Below the pieces are notes generated by a model. It saw only the letters and a list, made by a program, of their open reading frames with translations, did not search any database and was not told the DNA's origin. 64,000 bases of DNA from Orientallactaga sibirica. Its lineage: Eukaryota > Chordata > Mammalia > Rodentia > Dipodidae. The position numbers were made by a program, and so were the translations under genes. The stretch lies in contig JAEOAD010001413.1 in the NCBI GenBank assembly GCA_036365145.1, forward strand, positions 2,072,501 to 2,136,500, written 5' to 3'. Within the stretch, counting starts at the first letter, position 1, and every line of letters begins with the position of its first letter. This document shows, piece by piece, positions 1 to 11,277 of this stretch.

Positions 1-889
1 GCCACGTGGGGGTCTGCAAGGAAGCAACAGCTTTTGACAAGGTCCCGACAGTGTCACAAAGAGGGCCAACGAAGGGACCAGGGATAAACTGGGAGGGAGA
101 ATTCATAGAAAGGATCCGGCTGGGAAAGGGGCATCAAGGGACAGGACACAGGAAGTCACCTGGCGGTCTGGTCTGTGTGGAGCATGACCCCTACCCCCAT
201 CCAGCTCTGCCAGCATGCTGGTCAGCGAATCTATCTCAGCATCCAGACTTCCAGGGCGGAGGACACTCCTGTCTGGCGGGAGGCCCTGGAGACAGACCAA
301 AGCAAGAATCAAAGTCCCTGGGGTCCACTCACTTTGGCTCTGGGCGGAGCGTCCACATCCCCTCTTCCTCAACCCCAACTCTCACCTGCAGACGCTGAGG
401 TGCTCCATGGGACCCCACCCAAGCTGGCCCTCGGTCCTCGGGTCCCCCTGGGGGCTGGTAACACTGCTCAGGTGGGAGGGGGCAGAAATTGACTCTGGGG
501 TGGGGCTGGTGTGCTAAAGTGAGGGAAGACAGAGGAAAGGCGGGGGTGAAGCAAGGGTGCTTCTCGTGCAAGCCTGGGGCTCCCTTCCCCCAAGTCCCTG
601 GGAGTCTGGGAAGGGACAGGAATCCAGGAAGGCCGCAGAAGGCCGCCCGGCGGCTGGCTTGGGGGAGGGACAGCAGAAGGCAGGCGGGGTAGGGGGTAAA
701 AGCTGGAGGGCAGACATGAGCTGGGATGGTCGAGATTTCTCCACCACTTGCGGGGTGTGGTGGTGGGGGGAACCCCTTACCTGCTCCATGGGCCTGTGGC
801 GGCCCCAGGACACTTCGGGGAAGCGCTCTCCCCTGAGGAGCCCTAGCGGGCTCGGGCTGCTTCGGGGGAAGCCAGGTGGGCCCCGACAT
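1..889 (-). CDS. Trip6: Trip6 (thyroid receptor interacting protein 6), 5' part: coding exons 1-3, truncated by window edge
   Basis: Zyxin-family adaptor of focal adhesions and nucleus that links LPA receptor, NF-kB and actin signalling (family knowledge). Seen: three coding exons (889-781, 513-386, 285-160) with GT/AG borders joining in frame to give residues 1-121. The start reads MSGPTWLPPKQPEPARAPQG, matching TRIP6. The proline-rich N terminus contains NFCPLPPEQCY, which places a tyrosine at residue 55, the Src site known in human TRIP6. Exon 3 carries a leucine-rich LDAEIDSLTSMLAEL segment that resembles the nuclear export signal of the family. The C-terminal LIM domains are not in the window; the next exon would lie left of position 1. 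The gene is transcribed in the same direction as Slc12a9, just downstream of it. Confidence 0.93.
160..285 (-). CDS. Trip6: Trip6 coding exon 3
   Basis: Acceptor CTCCAG before 285; donor GTGACT starts at 159. Length 126 nt (42 codons, phase 0 on both sides). Encodes LRPGSLDAEIDSLTSMLAEL and GGRGHAPHRPDRQ, the segment before the AYEPPPPP region of TRIP6. Positions 1-159 are then intron 3; nothing else is seen there. Confidence 0.92.
386..513 (-). CDS. Trip6: Trip6 coding exon 2
   Basis: Acceptor ends in TTTAG just before 513; donor GTGAGAG starts at 385. Length 128 nt. Encodes QPHPRVNFCPLPPEQCY followed by the GGPEDRGPAWVGSHG block, both typical of TRIP6. Confidence 0.93.
781..889 (-). CDS. 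Trip6: Trip6 coding exon 1
   Basis: ATG at 889-887 and donor GTAAGG starting at 780. The exon is 109 nt (36 codons plus one base). A longer open frame extends upstream to a methionine at 982, but the conserved protein starts at 889. Confidence 0.92.
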
Positions 890-1135
890 GGCCTGGAATG
901 GGGGCACTCCAGATTGCCGCCAAGGGCCCCACGGAGCCCTGAGCCCGTGGCCTTGATCCACTCTCCTCTTCAGTTCCCCCACACCTCGTATGGGACTTCA
1001 GGAAACTTTTTCTGGCTTTTTTTTTTTTTTCTCCCCTTCCTCCCCAATTTTGGGGACAGCCACGCCCCCGGTGACGTCATCGCATTCCTGGGGGAGGGTC
1101 ACGTGGCCCCCTAGGCCTTAATCTGCCGTCCCTCC
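890..1135 (-). promoter_or_regulatory. Trip6: Probable Trip6 5' UTR and promoter with CRE and E-box
   Basis: GC-rich segment directly upstream of the Trip6 ATG. It holds a perfect palindromic cAMP-response element TGACGTCA at 1072-1079, a CACGTG E-box at 1100-1105 and a GC/KLF-type CACGCCC at 1061-1067. The transcription start itself cannot be seen. The T-run at 1016-1030 is an A-run on the gene strand. Role is inferred from position and motifs. Confidence 0.6.
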
Positions 1136-1463
1136 CTTTAGCTGGCCCCCTCCAGCCTAGAGGGAGGGGCTGTCCTCCTAAACCAGAGACCAGGGTGGGG
1201 TGGGGTGGGGAGGAGGCTGCAGACAGCTTGGAGTGAGAGGTGCCCGCCTCCAGCAACTTCCAAATCCCAGGATTTCCCCCTCCCTCACCCCACTCACAAG
1301 GCCCTGCGTCCCAGCACGTGGCAGCTTTCCTAAGGGAAGCTGCGGACCTCCTGGTGTCCACCCTCTTGCAGACCTCTCCCAGCAGCATCCCCCTCACCTC
1401 CTGGCCAAAAGAGTGCTCAACCAACCCATAGTGTTTTGGTTTTTTTTTTTTTTTTTTTTTTTT

Positions 1464-1469
1464 TTTATT
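1464..1469 (-). terminator. Slc12a9: Slc12a9 polyadenylation signal AATAAA
   Basis: The only minus-strand AATAAA between the Slc12a9 stop and the Trip6 promoter. It runs straight into a genomic tract of about 25 A (plus-strand T run 1440-1466), followed downstream by GT-rich sequence (TGGGTTGGTTGAG) that fits a downstream element. This gives a 3' UTR of roughly 375 nt. Poly-A-primed reads could misprime on the tract. Confidence 0.6.
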
Positions 1470-1841
1470 CACGGTCAGCAGTTAGAAAAATAAAACAAAC
1501 AGAAACATCACCCACCCCACCCCACCCCCAGGGGAAGGGGCGGTGTGCGTCTGTGGTCAGGATGGGGGCACTGAGGTAGCCTAGAGTCACAGAAGGGGCC
1601 CGCCCCTCTGCTCAAGGCACCAGTGAAGGGAGAGGGAGCGGTGGGCTAGGGAGCAAGGCTCTGATGCCTTCCCCCATGCACTGTCTCCCAAAGAGGACCA
1701 GAGAACCCTGAAAATGTCCGGAAGGCTCGCCATCCAAAGACAGGGCCCGTGGGAGGTGAGTTAATGATCATTACTCGGGATGGGCCTGGGCACCCCCCCT
1801 ACACATACACACACACACTACCCAATCGTGGAGGAAGGTCC
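1470..1841 (-). other. Slc12a9: Slc12a9 3' UTR
   Basis: Non-repetitive sequence between the ancestral stop codon (1844-1842) and the AATAAA at 1469. Contains a C-rich/G-rich stretch (1510-1545) and an ACAC microsatellite (1801-1819). No open frame of note. Confidence 0.6.
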
Positions 1842-2730
1842 TCAGAGATCGGTGCAGGTGACAGGAGTGACACCGTGAACAAGCAGCGTGGGACCCAGGT
1901 CTCGCTCAGAGTCTCCAATAGAGCTAAGTACTGAGGATAGCGGGCAGGATCGGCAGGTGGCCGAGGCAGGTACAGGAAGGTAAGGACGGTGATGGGTCCT
2001 TCCTCGACATCCCTCCCTTCAGGTCCCCCAGGGCCTCCTGCTGTACCTCGCCCTTGCTGGGCCCGCACCAGGGCGTTGGCACTGCAAGCCAGGGCCTCGG
2101 CCTCTGTGTCTCCCCGACCACCGTTCACAAAGTCCCCTTCCTCCTCTTCCTGGGACTCCCCAGTCCTGGCCCCTTCGCCCCACACCACCTCCTGCACCTC
2201 AGCCCGGATTCGGAGTTGGCTCAACAGTGCCCGGAGTCGCCCTTCTGCTGCTCCAGGAGCCTCGTGAGGCCCCAAACACAGGAAGATCCGAAGCCGGGCA
2301 CTGTGCCACGCAGGGACCATGCTTAAGATAGTTGCCATCTGCAGCAGGAAGAGACCACAGACATCTACATAGCCTGGCCCACCCCGGGGCCTCAGCAGGT
2401 TCAAGGGCCACACATCCACGTGATGAAGCTGAGAGATGCTCCCGGACCCCCGGCTCAGGCGCTCAGGAGGCAGGGCCCCACAGGCCCGGGCCAGGACCAC
2501 ATTCTTGTTCATCTTCAGGGCATCTGCCACAGTGGCCACGTAGTCCTGGGGACTGAGAGCCCGGGGGCTCCCAGGAGCCCGTGGTGGGGGGAACAGCGTG
2601 CTCAAGGATGGGGACCCGCTCTCCTCGGTGCCACCTGCAGGCTCCGAGAAAGCTGGGTCGGTCAGGAAATGGTCCTGAGGTGGAGCGTCATCGTAGAAAC
2701 CAAGGACCAACGTGTTGGGTTTCATGCCGC
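1799..2730 (-). CDS. Slc12a9: Slc12a9 coding exon 13 (last), with apparent C-terminal frameshift
   Basis: Acceptor CCCCCAG before 2730. Encodes [58 protein letters not shown] and an acidic EEEEGDFVN stretch, ending [12 protein letters not shown]. After that the frame moves: one base appears lost near 1903-1906. The conserved tail ending in a TGA at 1844-1842 is read out of frame, and translation instead runs to TAG at 1801-1799 (11 codons past that point). Confidence 0.92.
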
Positions 2731-5287
2731 CTGGGGGCACAGAGGGGAGGAGGAGAGAAGAACAGAAATCAGGTTGAGTTTACACCACGCCCACGTGCGC
2801 CCACTCAAACACATGTGTCAGCCGTAAGGTAATGGCATGCCACTATGCCCAGGTTCTTAAAGCAACACTGTGCACTGGTTTGCACAATAACTTTTAAGTT
2901 TTCCTAAGCAGTTTCACATGCATTTATTTGATTATCTCCATGGCTAATCTCCCCCCACTTAAGTAGGTAAAGGTCACCTTAAGAATTTTATTATTGAGCC
3001 GGGCGTGATGGCGCACGCCTTTAATCCCAGCACTCGGGAGGCAGAGGTAGGAGGATCGCCGTGAGTTCGAGGCTACTCTGAGACTACATAGTTAATTCCA
3101 GGTCAGCCTGGACCAGAGTGAGACCCTACCTCGAAAAACCGAAAAAAAAAAAAAGAAAAAAAAAGAATTTTATTATTGGCCTGGTTTAGCGGTTGAGACA
3201 CCTGCCTGCTAAGGGAAAGAACCCATGTTTGATTCCCCAGGACCCACATAAGCCAGATGCACAAGGTGATGCATGTGTCTGGAGTTCCTTTGCAGTTGCT
3301 AGAGGCTCTAGTGCCCCAATTCTCTTATCCCCCCCCCCCCGCCTTTCTCTCTCTCACAAATAAATTTTTTTTTTTAATTTAAGCTGGTGTGGTGGCACAC
3401 GCCTTTAATCCCAGCACTCGGGAGGCAGAGGTAGTAGGAGCGCCATGAGTTCAAGGCAACCCTGAGACTACAAACACATACATACACTGCAAACGAACTC
3501 CAGACGCATGCGCCACCTTGTGTATCTGGCTTAGGTGGGTCTTGAGGAATCGAACCCAGGTCCTTTGGTTTCACAGACAGGCACCTTAACCGCTAAGCCA
3601 TCCCTCCAGCCTATTATTGTTTTGGGGAGCAGTTTCACTGCAGCCCAGGATAGCCTTGAACACATGGCAATCACCTAGTCAGCCTCCGGAGTGTTGGGAT
3701 TATAGATGTGAGCTGAGCCACCATGATCAGCTTTCTGGGTGTTTTGTTTTGAGACGGGGTGTCTCATATAGGCAGGCCTCCATATGTAGCCAAGGATGAC
3801 CTTGAACTCCTGATTCTCCTGCCTTCATCTCCCAAGTGCTGGGATTACAAATATGCACCACCAGCATGTCCAGTTTACGTGGTGCTGGGCATCAACCCCA
3901 AAGCTGCATGCATGCTAGGCAAGCACCTTACCAACTGACTACAGATCCTTTGAACTAATAAGCACTTGTGAACCATGCAGGATTGGTTGTTATCCACTTT
4001 AAGTTTTAAACCAGACATTCTTTTCATGTTGGGAGACGCACGGTGAACTCCACTGGGCAAACCAGACATCTCTACTGCGCAAGCAGGCCTTGAACTTGAA
4101 ATGCTCCTGACTTCACCTCCCTGGGGCTGAGATTAGTGGTGTGTGCCACCCCACCAGTTTATTCAGTGCTGGGAATGTAATCCAGGGCTTTGTGCAAGCT
4201 AAGCAAATACTCTACTAACTGAGCTACATTCCCAGCCCAAAACTAGACATCCTGATCATTCAAGTTCATGACCTCAACCACTAGGGAAGCAGTGCCCAAG
4301 ACCCCACCGGAGGAGGAAAAGAAAAGAGGCTGGTAGTCCATAGTCCAGCATGCAAGTAGAAATGGACAACAGCCGGGCATGGTGGCACGTGCCAGCCCTC
4401 GGGAGGCAGAGGTAGGATCATCGTGAGTTCAAGGCCACCATGAGACTACATAGTGAATTCCAGGTCAGCCTGGCTAGAGGGAGACCCTACCTGGAAAAAG
4501 GAAAAAGGAAAAAAAAAAATTTTTTTTGAGAGGGTCAGAGAGAGAGAATGGACCCACCAGCAGCCTCAGCCACTGTGAACAAACTCCAGATGTGTGTGCC
4601 CCCTTGTGGGCAAGTGTAGCATTGGCCCTGGCGTCACTTTGAGTCTGGCTAAAAGCGGGACCTGGAGAATCCAACCCACGTTCTTAGGCTTAGCAGGCAG
4701 GCGCCTTAACCTCTAAGCCATCTCTCCAGCCCCCCCCAAAATTTTTTAATATATGTTATTTATTTATTTGAGAGAGGTAGATAGAAAGAAAGAGAGAACA
4801 CAGGCATGCCAGGGCCTCTAGCCACTGCAGCCAAACCCCAGGCATATGTTTGTTTTTTGTTTGTTCAAGGTAGGGTCTCGCTCTGGCCCAGGCTGACCTG
4901 GAATTCACTATGTAGTCTTAGGGTGGCCTCAAACTCACTGTGATCCTCCTACCTCTGCCTCCCAGAGTGCTGGGATTAAAGGCGTGCGCCACCACGCCCA
5001 GCTACCTTTGTCTTTCTAAGACAAGGGTTTTTTTATTTATTTATTTATTTTGAATTTATTTATTTGAGAGTTTCAGACACAGAGAGAAAGAGGCAGATAA
5101 AGAGAAAGAATGGATGCGCCAGGACCTCCAGCCACTGCAAACAAACTCCAGATGCATGTGCCACCTTGTGCATCTGGCTTACATGGGTCCTGGGGAATTG
5201 AGCCTCGAACCGGGGTCCTTAGGCTTCACAGGCAAGCACTTAACAATTAAGCCATCTCTCCAGGCCTGGTTTTTGGTTTTTTAAAAT

Positions 5288-5331
<44 letters not shown>

Positions 5332-8300
5332 TTATTTGAGAAAGAGAAAGAGGCAGAAAGAGAGAGAGAGATTGGATGTACCAGGGCCCCCAGCTACTGC
5401 AAACAAACTCTAGATGCATGCTCCCCCTTGTGCATCTGGCTTATGTGGGTCCTGGAGAGTCAAACCAGGATCCTTTGGCTTTGCAGCCTTTAATCCCAAC
5501 ACTCAGGAGGCAGAGGTAGGAGGATCGCCTTGAATTCTGGACTTTGATTGCAGTGGCTGAGGCCCTGGCATGCCAATTCTATCTCACTCTCTCTAAAATA
5601 AAATTTAAAACTTTTAAATTTAAAATAAAATAAACATTAAAAAAAAAAAAAAAAAAAAAAACTTGCTGGGCCATGTTTGACATGCTGGTGACACGGCAAG
5701 CACAAGTCTAATCCCAGCACTGGACAGGCAGAGGTGCATGCCAGGATCACTCTAAAATAAAATTTTAAATTTTGAGTAAAATAAAGGCCAGTCTGGGACT
5801 ACAGACTGTGTGTGCATGTATGCATGCCCATGGAAGATAGAGAATAACCTTGGTCTGTCAGTCTTCACCTGCACCTTGTTTAAAACAGGGTCTCTCAGGG
5901 CTGGAGAGATGGCTTAGCGGCTAAGGCTCCTGCCTGCTAAGCCTAAGAACGCTGGTTCCAATGTCCAGCGGTTCCAATCTCCAGGTCCCACGTTTAGCCA
6001 GATGCAAAGTGACGCAAGGGCACGATGCCGCACTTGCCCACAAGGGGGCGCACACATCTGGATTTCATTCACAGCAGCTGAGAGACTGCTGGCACGCCCA
6101 TCTCTGTCTCCTTCTCCCTCTCTGTCTATCTCTCTCTGTCTCTCTCTCCAAAAATAAATAAAAAATAATTTAAAAATTAAAAAAAAAAAAAAAAAAAACA
6201 GGGTCTCTCTTGCCAGGCATGGTGGCGCATGCCTTTAATCCCAGCACTTGAGAGGTAGAGATAGGAGGATTACTGTGAGTTCAAGGCCACCCTGAGACTA
6301 CAGAGTGAATTCCAGGTCAGCCTGGGCTAGAGTGAGACCCTACCTTGAAAAACAAAAAAAACAACCAAACAAAAAACAAAAACAGAAACAAAAAAACAAG
6401 GTCTCTCTATTGTTCATCCCTTAAAAAGCAGCCAGACTAGGTAACTAACTAGCTTCCAGGTTCTCTTGATACCACCTCCATTTGCAAGTGCTTTGTATGT
6501 GTGTGTTTGAGGTAGCGTCTCACTCTAACCCAGGCTGACTTGGATGGCATTTACTCTGTAGTCCATTTTTTTTTTTTTTTTTTTTTGAGGTAGGGTCTCA
6601 CTCTGGCCCAGGCTGGCCTGGAATTAACTATGTAGTCTCAGGGTGGCCTTGAACTCACGGCAATCCTCCTACCTCTGCCTCCCGAGTGCTGGGATTAAAG
6701 GCGGGCGCCACTACGCCTGGCACACTCAGATTTTTTTAAGGGATAGATGGAATGGGGGGTGTAGTTCAGTAGTAAAGTGCTTACTAAGCATGTGAAAAGC
6801 CTTGAGTTCATTTTGTAGCACCACCAAAAAAAAAAAAAAAAAAAAAAAAAATAGCAGGGGCTGGGAAGATGGCCCAGCAGGTAAGAGCACTTGTCACAAG
6901 CATGAGGACCTGCGGGTCTGAGACCATCTGAGTCCAATTCCCCAGGACCCACATAAGCAGTTAGGTGTGGCCTTTCAGATCTGTAACCCCAGTCTTGTGG
7001 GGAGCACTCCAAGAGAACCACTGGGGCTCACAGAAGGCACAGCTCAGTTATCAGAGAGACTCTGTCTCAAGGGAATATGTGGATTAGCAATAGAGGAAAG
7101 ACATCTAACATTCTCCTCTGGCCTCTGTGTGTACATGCGCAGGCATAAGCGTCTGCACACGCATGTGCACACACAATACACATCACCACCACCATACATA
7201 CTCCACACTCCAAAAAAAAATTACAGCTGGGGAGCCGGGTGTGGTGGCGCACGCCTTTAATCCCAGCACTATGAGGCTGAGATAGGAGGATCACTTGAAT
7301 TCGTTCAAGGTCAGCCTGGGACTACAGAATGAGATCCAGGTCAGCCTGGGCTAGTGTGAGACCCTACCTCAAAAAACAAGAATATAATCCCAGCACTCGG
7401 GAGGCAGAGGTAGGAGGATTGCCATAAATTCGAGGCCACCCTGAGAATACAGAGTGAATTCCAGGTCAGCCTGTGCTAGAGTGAGACCCTACCTCAAAAA
7501 AAAAAAAGAAAAGAACATGGCCTAGAGAGATGGCTTAGTGGTTAAGGTGTTTGCCTGCAAAGCCCAAGGACCCAGGTTTAATTCCCCAGGACCCACGTAA
7601 GCCAGATGCACAAGGTGGCACATGCTTCTGAAATTCATTTGAAGTGGCTGAAGGCCCTGGTGTGCCCATTCTCTCATTCCCTGTGTCTCTAACAAATAAA
7701 TTAAAAAGAAACAAAAAACAGAGCTGGAGAGATGGCTTAGAGGTTAAAGTATTTGCCTGCGAAGCCTAGGAACGTGTGTGTTCGAATCTCCAGATGCCAC
7801 ATACTAGCCAGATGCAAAAGTGACACAAGCGTACAATGTCACACAAACACACAAGGGGGCACATGCATCTGAAGTGTGTTCACAGCAGCTGAAAGGCCCT
7901 GGAGTGCCTATTCTCTCTCTCTCTCTCTCTCTGAAAAATAAAATAGTAATAAATTAAAAACAAACAAACAAAAACTATCAGTAAATTCTTTATATCCTCT
8001 GTGTTGGAGAATTTAGTGTGCAGAAAAAAAAAAAAAAGAAGTATGACAAAAAGGTTTTCCCTTTAAAGCCAGGCGTGGTGGCACACACCTTTAATCCCAG
8101 CACTCGGGAGGCAGAGGTAGGAGGATCGCTGAGAGTTCGAGGCCACCCTGAGAATACATAGTTAATTCCAGGTCAGCCTGGACCAGAGTGAGACCCTACC
8201 TCGCAAAACCAAAAAAAAAAAAAAAAAAAAAAAAAGGTTTTCCTTTTGCCAGAATCATACACAGGATGAGTTTCAGGAGTGCAGAAGGTCAGCTGAAGAA

Positions 8301-9240
8301 AGATCAGGTCCTCAGATGCTTCAGGACGAATCAGGCTCAACAATGGCCAGACAGCTCAAAGCCCAGGGAGGTCCAGCTGATCTTGCAAATTAAATGAGTC
8401 ACACATCTTCCTGAGCTTTGAGCAGGCTGCAGACCTGCTGCAAGCAGGTCTACATCCAATGCTTGTTGACCTTTAGCCAGGTGACAGTCACTATGCTGGG
8501 ACTGAAGAGCATGGGACTGGAAGTGTCAGGGTACAAGGCTAGAGGTCTTGCATTAAAAGTTACAGGACCACCCAGGCGTGGTGGCACACACCTTTAATCC
8601 CAGAACTTGGGAGGCAGAGGTAGGAGGATCGCCATGAGGTTGAGGCCACCCTGAGAATACAGAGTGAATTCCAGGTCAGCCTGGGCTAGAGTGAAACCCT
8701 ACCTCAAAAAACAAAAAACAACAACAACAACAAAAAAGTTACAGGACCAGAAGAAAGATCGCCATGAGTTCGAGGCCACCCTGAGACTACATAGTGAATT
8801 CCAGGTCAACTGGGCTAAAGAGTGAGACTCTACCTCAAAAAAAAAAAAAAAAAAAAAAAAGAAAGAAAAAAAAAAAAAAGAAAGAAAGAAAGAAAGAAAG
8901 AAACAGGGCTGGAGATATGGCTTAGCAGTTAAGGCATTTGCCTGCAAAACCAAAGGATCCCAGTTCAACTCTCCAGGACCCACATATGCCAGATGCACAA
9001 GGTCATGCATGCACATAACGTGGTGCATGTACCTGGAGTTCAATTGCAGTGGCCAGAGGCCCTGGTGCAGGCTTCTTCTCTCTCTCATAAAAAAAATATA
9101 AAGAGCTGGGCATGGTGGCGCATGCCTTTAATCCCAGCACTCTGGAGGCAGAGGTAGGAGGATCGCCGTGAGTTCGAGGCCACCCTGAGACTACATAGTT
9201 AATTCCAGGTCAGCCTGGACCAGAGTGAAACCCTACCTCT

Positions 9241-9271
<31 letters not shown>

Positions 9272-11241
9272 GTATATATGGTCTGGAGAGATTGGTTAGC
9301 GGTTAAGGTGCTTGCCTGCAAAGCCTAAGGGCCCATGTTCAACTCTCCAGATCCCAGGTAAGCCAAACACACAAAGGTGAGGCAAGCACAAGGTTGCACA
9401 TGCCCACTAGGTGGCGAAAGCATCTGGAGTTCAATTGCAATGGCTGAGGCCCTGGCATGCCAATTCTCTCTCTTTCTCTCTCTCTTTCACTCTCTCTAAA
9501 ACAATTAAGAAAGAAAAAGGAAAAAGAAAACATAAATAAGACTCATACACCCTCCAGCATGCCTGCAACTCCAGTAGTGTGGAGGGTGGAGACAGGAGGG
9601 TCATCAGGACTCCTGATTAGCCAGTCTAAATGAAAACCAAGGAGCTCCAGGCACAGGGAGAGACTCTGTCTTATGGAAATAAGATGGAGGAACAACAACC
9701 AATGGCCACCTCTGGCTGCCCCACACATGTGCACAGGGCACAGGCATCTGCAATACATCATATACACACAAAAAAATTAAAATTAAATCTTTAAAAAAGG
9801 ACTGGGGATGCCGGGTGTGGTGGCACACACTTTTAATCCCAGCACTTGGGGGACAGAGGTAGGAGGATCACCATGAGTTCGAGGCCACCCTAAGACTCCA
9901 TAGTGAATTCCAGGTCAGCCTGAGCTAAAGTGAGAACCTACCTTGAAAAAAAAAAAAAAAGTTACTGAGGGGCTGGAGAGATGGCTTAGCAGTTAAGGTA
10001 CTTGCCTGTGAAGCCTAAAGACCCAGGTTCAATTCCCCAGTACGCACGTAAGCCAGATGCACAAGATGGTGCCTGTGCCTGGAGTTCATTTGCAGTGGCT
10101 AGAGGTCCTGGCACATCCATTCTCTCTCTCTCCCAATGAATAAACAAATAAATAAATAAATAAAATGTTTAAATTTAAAAAAAGGACTGGGCTGGCATGG
10201 TGGCACATGCCTTTGATTCCAACACTTGGGAGGCAGAGGTAGGAGGATCACTGTGAGTTCAAGGCCAGCCTGGGACTACATAGTGAATTCCAGGTCAGCT
10301 GGGCTAGAATGAGACCCTACCTCGAAAACAAAAAAAAAGTAGCACATATATCTGGAATTTATTTGCAGCCAAAAGACCCTGGCATGCCCCCCCACACGCA
10401 CACAAATAGATAAATTAATTTAAAAAAAATTAAAGACACAATTCTCCTGCTGTCCTGAGAAAAATACTTTTCAGAGCCCAAATAGTCTCCAACTTTTGGT
10501 GCAGAAAAAGAAGAGGCAGCTGGGTGTGATGCTGAACACCTTTAATCCCAGCACTCAGGAGGCAGAGGTAGGAGGACCACTGTGAATTTGAGGCCAACCT
10601 GAGACTACAGAGTGAATTTCAGGTCAGCCTGAGCTAGAGCAAAACCCTACCTTGAAAAATCAGGGGTGGGAAAAAAAAAAGGAGACAAAAAGAAAAACTA
10701 CAGCAGACAGCATCACTTCGTGTCACTTCTCAGCATCTCGGTTTGGCCTTATCACTGCTTTCTGCGGTACTGTCTATGGCTGTTATCTTTCAATGCCTTC
10801 TTATCTTCACTATACAGTGAGTTCCTTTTGCAGTATGTTATTTCCCAGGGGAAGGGAGCAGAGATTTAAAGGGACCACTGAGCAGAGACTTAAGGAAGGG
10901 AGGCAGGAAGGGAAGGGGGAACAACTCACCAAGGCCTGAGATTCGCAGTAGATGCTGAGCCCCCTGGCGCACGGAGGGTGAGAGGGTGAGGTCCACAAAA
11001 GCCTTTACTTGGGCCTGGTCCACCAGGCTCAGCCACGCCCCATACTGTGGCTGCACAGGGTCCGAGGGCAGGGAGTCTGCACAAGAGATAAAGAAGCAGT
11101 GAAGGAGCCGGGTGTGGTGGCACACGCCTTTAATCCCAGCACTTGGGAGGAAGAGGTAGGAGGATCGCCGAGAGTTCGAGGCCACCCTGAGACTACATAG
11201 TGAATTCCAGATCAGCCTGAGTGAGACCCTACCTCGAAAAA

Positions 11242-11277
<36 letters not shown>

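Noticed and set aside
10652..10939. 95-codon open frame near exon 12
   Set aside because: Begins in a B1 A-tail and ends across the exon 12 splice donor on the opposite strand; no similarity.
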